8,627 bases of DNA, from the NCBI GenBank assembly GCA_020696915.1, contig JAJFMR010000135.1:1-8627 (forward strand). Reading direction: 5' to 3'. The position numbers and the translations under genes were made by a program. This document shows, one piece after another, positions 7,766 through 8,627 of the stretch; the first letter of the stretch is position 1, and the number at the start of each line of letters is the position of its first letter. The notes beneath the pieces are model-generated. The model was not told the origin of the DNA. It worked only from the letters and a program-made list of their open reading frames with translations, and did not search any database. This DNA is from Rhizobiaceae bacterium (GTDB lineage Bacteria > Pseudomonadota > Alphaproteobacteria > Rhizobiales > Rhizobiaceae).

Positions 7766-8627
7766 TTCGCCAGCGCCTGTTCCTGCTTGACGCGGTCCTT
7801 GAGCGCCGCGCTCAGTTCGGGATAGCGCTTGCCGACCTCGGAGAAGGTGGCGCAGGCCACGTCATGCTGGTCCAGCCCGACCAGCGACACGCCGAGCTTC
7901 AGCAGCATGTCGGGTGCCTTCCTGGCAGACGGATATTCCTTGTTGGCGGCCAGGAACACTTCGGCGGCATCCCGGTATTTCTTCTGGCCGAGCAGCGCTT
8001 CGCCGAGCCAGTAGCGCGCGTCGGCAGTTTTCGGGTCGCCCGGGAAACGGGCGATGTGATCGCGAAAGCCTGCTTCGGCGGTGCCGTAGTCGCCGGACAG
8101 GATGAACTCGTAGGAGTTGCGGTAGGCTTCCTCGGGATCATCGCTCGCCGGCAGCGCGGCGACGATCGTCCCGTCGGCTGCAGCACCTGGCGGCGCCTCG
8201 CCGGCGCCCGGAGCGGCGGGGAGCGCGGCGCCGACGCTGCCGCCGGTGACGTTGCCGCTCCCGTCGAAGGTAATGGTGCCGAAGGTCCCGGGGGCACGTC
8301 CCTGGTCGTCGGCGCCCTTGGCGGCCGCGGCCTCGTCCGGAGGTGCCGGAACTGGGGTCCGGGTCCCGTTCTCCGGTGCCGCCTGAGCGGTTTCGGGAGA
8401 TTGCCGGGGAGCGGTGCCGCGCGACTTGACGCCGGCGTCGGATTTCCGCTGTTCGAGCTCCTGGAACCGGAACTCGTTGTCTTCCTGCATCTTGCGCATC
8501 TGGTCCTGCATCTGCAGGATCTGAAAGTTCAGCTCCTCGACCCTGCCGGAAAGCGCGCGGATCTGCTCCTCGAGGGCGGTGATACGCGGATCTCCGCTCT
8601 GAACGAGCTGGATGTCGGATTTCTCAC
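7759..8627 (-). CDS. cpoB: Tol-Pal cell division coordinator CpoB (YbgF), N-terminus outside window
   Basis: CpoB is a periplasmic partner of the Tol-Pal system that links outer-membrane constriction to peptidoglycan synthesis at division. The frame is open to the right edge, so the ATG at 8511 is internal and the signal peptide is outside the window; about 288 residues are visible. First comes the trimerising coiled coil, with heptad-like stretches such as RITALEEQIRALSGRVEEL and MQEDNEFRFQELE. Next is a Pro/Ala/Gly-rich linker of about 90 residues containing GTFGTITFDGSGN. Last is a TPR domain (about 120 residues) starting at DPEEAYRNSYEFILSGDY, with the repeats YRDAAEVFLAANKEYP and DVACATFSEVGKRYP. 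The protein ends in Ala-Lys-Cys because its stop is shared with the tilS start. The tol-pal genes are expected just beyond the right edge. Confidence 0.95.
   Translation of the reverse strand, partial: EKSDIQLVQSGDPRITALEEQIRALSGRVEELNFQILQMQDQMRKMQEDNEFRFQELEQRKSDAGVKSRGTAPRQSPETAQAAPENGTRTPVPAPPDEAAAAKGADDQGRAPGTFGTITFDGSGNVTGGSVGAALPAAPGAGEAPPGAAADGTIVAALPASDDPEEAYRNSYEFILSGDYGTAEAGFRDHIARFPGDPKTADARYWLGEALLGQKKYRDAAEVFLAANKEYPSARKAPDMLLKLGVSLVGLDQHDVACATFSEVGKRYPELSAALKDRVKQEQALAKC

Overview
The window is GC-rich chromosomal DNA that reads as an alphaproteobacterium of the order Rhizobiales (Hyphomicrobiales), probably close to Mesorhizobium/Phyllobacteriaceae. The main evidence is the gene order cpoB(ybgF)-tilS-ftsH-glmM on one strand, which is the usual downstream part of the tol-pal locus in that order, together with strong G/C bias at third codon positions. 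The genus is an inference; nothing here fixes it.

Layout, left to right. Bases 1-1310 (+): most of a DyP-type haem peroxidase gene whose 5' end lies outside the window. Its last ~45 codons are out of frame behind a T-rich, stop-containing patch, so it looks like a pseudogene or a C-terminally altered protein. Bases 1369-2052 (-): a Crp/Fnr-family transcription regulator, convergent with the peroxidase. Bases 2053-2287: an intergenic stretch with an intrinsic terminator (minus strand) and several inverted repeats. Bases 2288-2692 (-): msrB. Bases 2792-4144 (-): glmM. Bases 4145-4366: a spacer with a strong ftsH terminator and several dyads. Bases 4367-6301 (-): ftsH, with a heat-shock-like promoter candidate upstream. 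Bases 6416-7765 (-): tilS, GTG start, overlapping cpoB. Bases 7759-8627 (-): cpoB, with its N-terminus off the right edge.

The minus-strand block runs right to left as cpoB > tilS > ftsH > glmM > msrB. cpoB and tilS overlap and are probably translationally coupled. ftsH has its own promoter candidate and ends at a terminator, so glmM (cell-wall precursor synthesis) probably starts a new transcript that carries msrB (protein oxidation repair) and ends at the terminator near 2112-2138. The block covers envelope integrity (CpoB), tRNA decoding (TilS), membrane proteolysis (FtsH), peptidoglycan/LPS precursor supply (GlmM) and methionine sulfoxide repair (MsrB).

I found no mobile element, CRISPR array, tRNA or rRNA, and no convincing new multi-gene system. 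The points most worth a second look are the broken peroxidase C-terminus with its T-rich patch, the structured 3' region after msrB, the sigma-32-like promoter candidate before ftsH, and the dyads before glmM.
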